DNA from: Aedes albopictus
Taxonomy: Eukaryota; Arthropoda; Insecta; Diptera; Culicidae
Length of the DNA: 64,000 nt
Reading direction: 5' to 3'
Assembly: GCF_035046485.1 (NCBI RefSeq)
Contig: NC_085137.1
Span: 448,128,980-448,192,979, forward strand
The notes below the pieces were generated by a model. That model saw nothing but the letters and a program-made list of their open reading frames with translations. It did no database searches and was not told where the DNA came from. A program made the position numbers and the translations under genes. Below, piece by piece: positions 62,944-64,000 of this stretch (positions are counted from its first letter, which is position 1; each line of letters starts with the position of its first letter).

Positions 62944-64000
62944 TACGGAATTTTAGTTGGATTTCCAGATTTTCTTGAGAAATTTTGTGTAGTCATTATG
63001 AAAAGAAAAATGGTTTAACTAATGGAAAAACTTCAGAAAAAGTTTCTGGAGGAAAAATTTACAAGAGTACTTGCGAAGAAATTCGCAAAGGAACTCTTGA
63101 AGGAATTTATGAGGGAACTATTGTAGGAATGCTGAGGAACTTTTGGAATTGCTCCTAGAAGAATTTAAAAATGAACTCCTGGTGAAACTGCCCAAGAAAT
63201 CCCGGAGACATTTTCATATGAACTCCTGGAAAGAATTTCCGCAATTAGTTCTGTAGAATTTTAAAAAGAATTCCTTATGGTAATCCCGAAGGAAACTGCT
63301 AGAGTGTTATCTAGATAAATTTCTTGAGAAAATTTTCAATCCAACTTCAAGGATCGTTTACAGGAACTTCCGGGTGAACTGTCGAATCCAGCCCTGAAGA
63401 ATTTTCATCTTAATTCTTGATGGGATTCTCAGATAAATTTTTGAAAGAATTTTGAAGAAAATCTGAAATTCCAAAAGATCTCGTAGATGATTTTCCGAAT
63501 TTTCTCCAGGAGAATTAATTTCCGAAGGAACTCCAGAGAAAATCGTGAAGCAACATCTGTAGGAAACGTTTAAGAAAGTTTTAAATAAATGCTTGACAAG
63601 ACGAAATCATTTCTGGAGAAACTGCCGAAAGAACTATTGAAGAGGAGGAACTTCGAGAGAAAAAATATATTAAAATAAAAACTAGTGCAAGAATTCCCGA
63701 ATTAACGCCTACTAGAGGTATTTCAAAAAGATTTCCTGTAGAAAGATATCTGAATTTGGAAAAAAAACCCTCGAAGACATTTCTGGAGTTACTATCGATG
63801 CAACTTTTTCTACAAGCAACAGAAGGAATTTCTGAAGGATTTTTTCCATGAGAATCTTAGAAAAATATCCAAAAAATCTGTTAAAGAATTTTCCGAAGGA
63901 GATATTGTAGGAACTACCTGAAAACTGTTGAAGTATTTTCCGGAGGAGCTCCTAAAGATATTTTCAGAAGGAATTTCCGAATGAATTGCTGGAGGAATTT
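62944..64000. repeat. degenerate GGAATTCC-type array to the window end
   Basis: Units such as GAAGGAATTCCTGGAGGAATT variants continue to the last base, so the array extends beyond the window. Confidence 0.6.

Noticed and set aside
1..64000. Endogenous viral elements
   Set aside because: No recognisable viral polymerase, nucleoprotein or glycoprotein motif was seen. The unidentified frame at 23637-23951 is the only sequence left open.

Overview
The window looks like a piece of a culicine mosquito chromosome, most likely Aedes. The reasons are AT-rich DNA dominated by transposable elements, tRNA-derived SINEs, an RTE/JAM1-style non-LTR retrotransposon, many TA- and TTAA-flanked inverted-repeat elements, GT-AG introns, and one recognisable host gene split by an intron of about 12 kb. 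There is one 500-base assembly gap (25664-26163). Family names come from sequence features and memory; no search was run.

Host gene. The only convincing host gene is an angiomotin-family (Amot-like) gene on the + strand. A GC-richer leader/promoter region lies at about 26164-27720. A splice acceptor at 27820-27821 opens the exon carrying the start codon (28185). Five coding exons (28185-31333) encode a disordered N-terminus with two PPxY motifs and a long coiled coil. The fifth exon can be read through to a stop at 31333, with a 3'UTR and a poly(A) signal at 33135. Alternatively it can be spliced from one of two in-phase donors (after 30904 or 31138), across about 12 kb of transposons, to three further exons (42907-44563). 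The isoforms then end in different C-terminal tails: ETFY for the read-through form and RIQF for the spliced forms. Predicted lengths are 964 (short), 1329 and 1407 residues.

Left flank (1-25663). This holds degenerate tandem arrays, a SINE inserted in an AT-rich array with a 23-bp target duplication, foldback/MITE elements, and a possible minus-strand promoter/first exon (8848-9560). A nested transposon complex occupies 9930-19417. There an RTE-like retrotransposon was hit by an inverted-repeat element, which was then hit by a piggyBac-like element and by a Foldback element. The Foldback element carries a Helitron and a MITE. Most layers can be ordered by target-site duplications. A truncated copy of a pogo-like element and a Penelope-like terminus with a hammerhead-like motif complete this side.

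Intron and right flank (31334-64000). The intron holds a 2.4-kb pogo-like element (34728-37095) that itself contains an hAT MITE with a clean 8-bp duplication, and several foldback MITEs. Beyond the gene are SINEs, a 137-bp tandem repeat, a perfect 36-bp palindrome, and a complete non-coding LTR retrotransposon on the minus strand (49836-53567) with identical 236-bp LTRs. A second non-LTR fragment is interrupted by an hAT element. Many kilobases are degenerate GGAATTCC-type repeat. A possible 55-residue secreted peptide ORF lies at 57028-57195.
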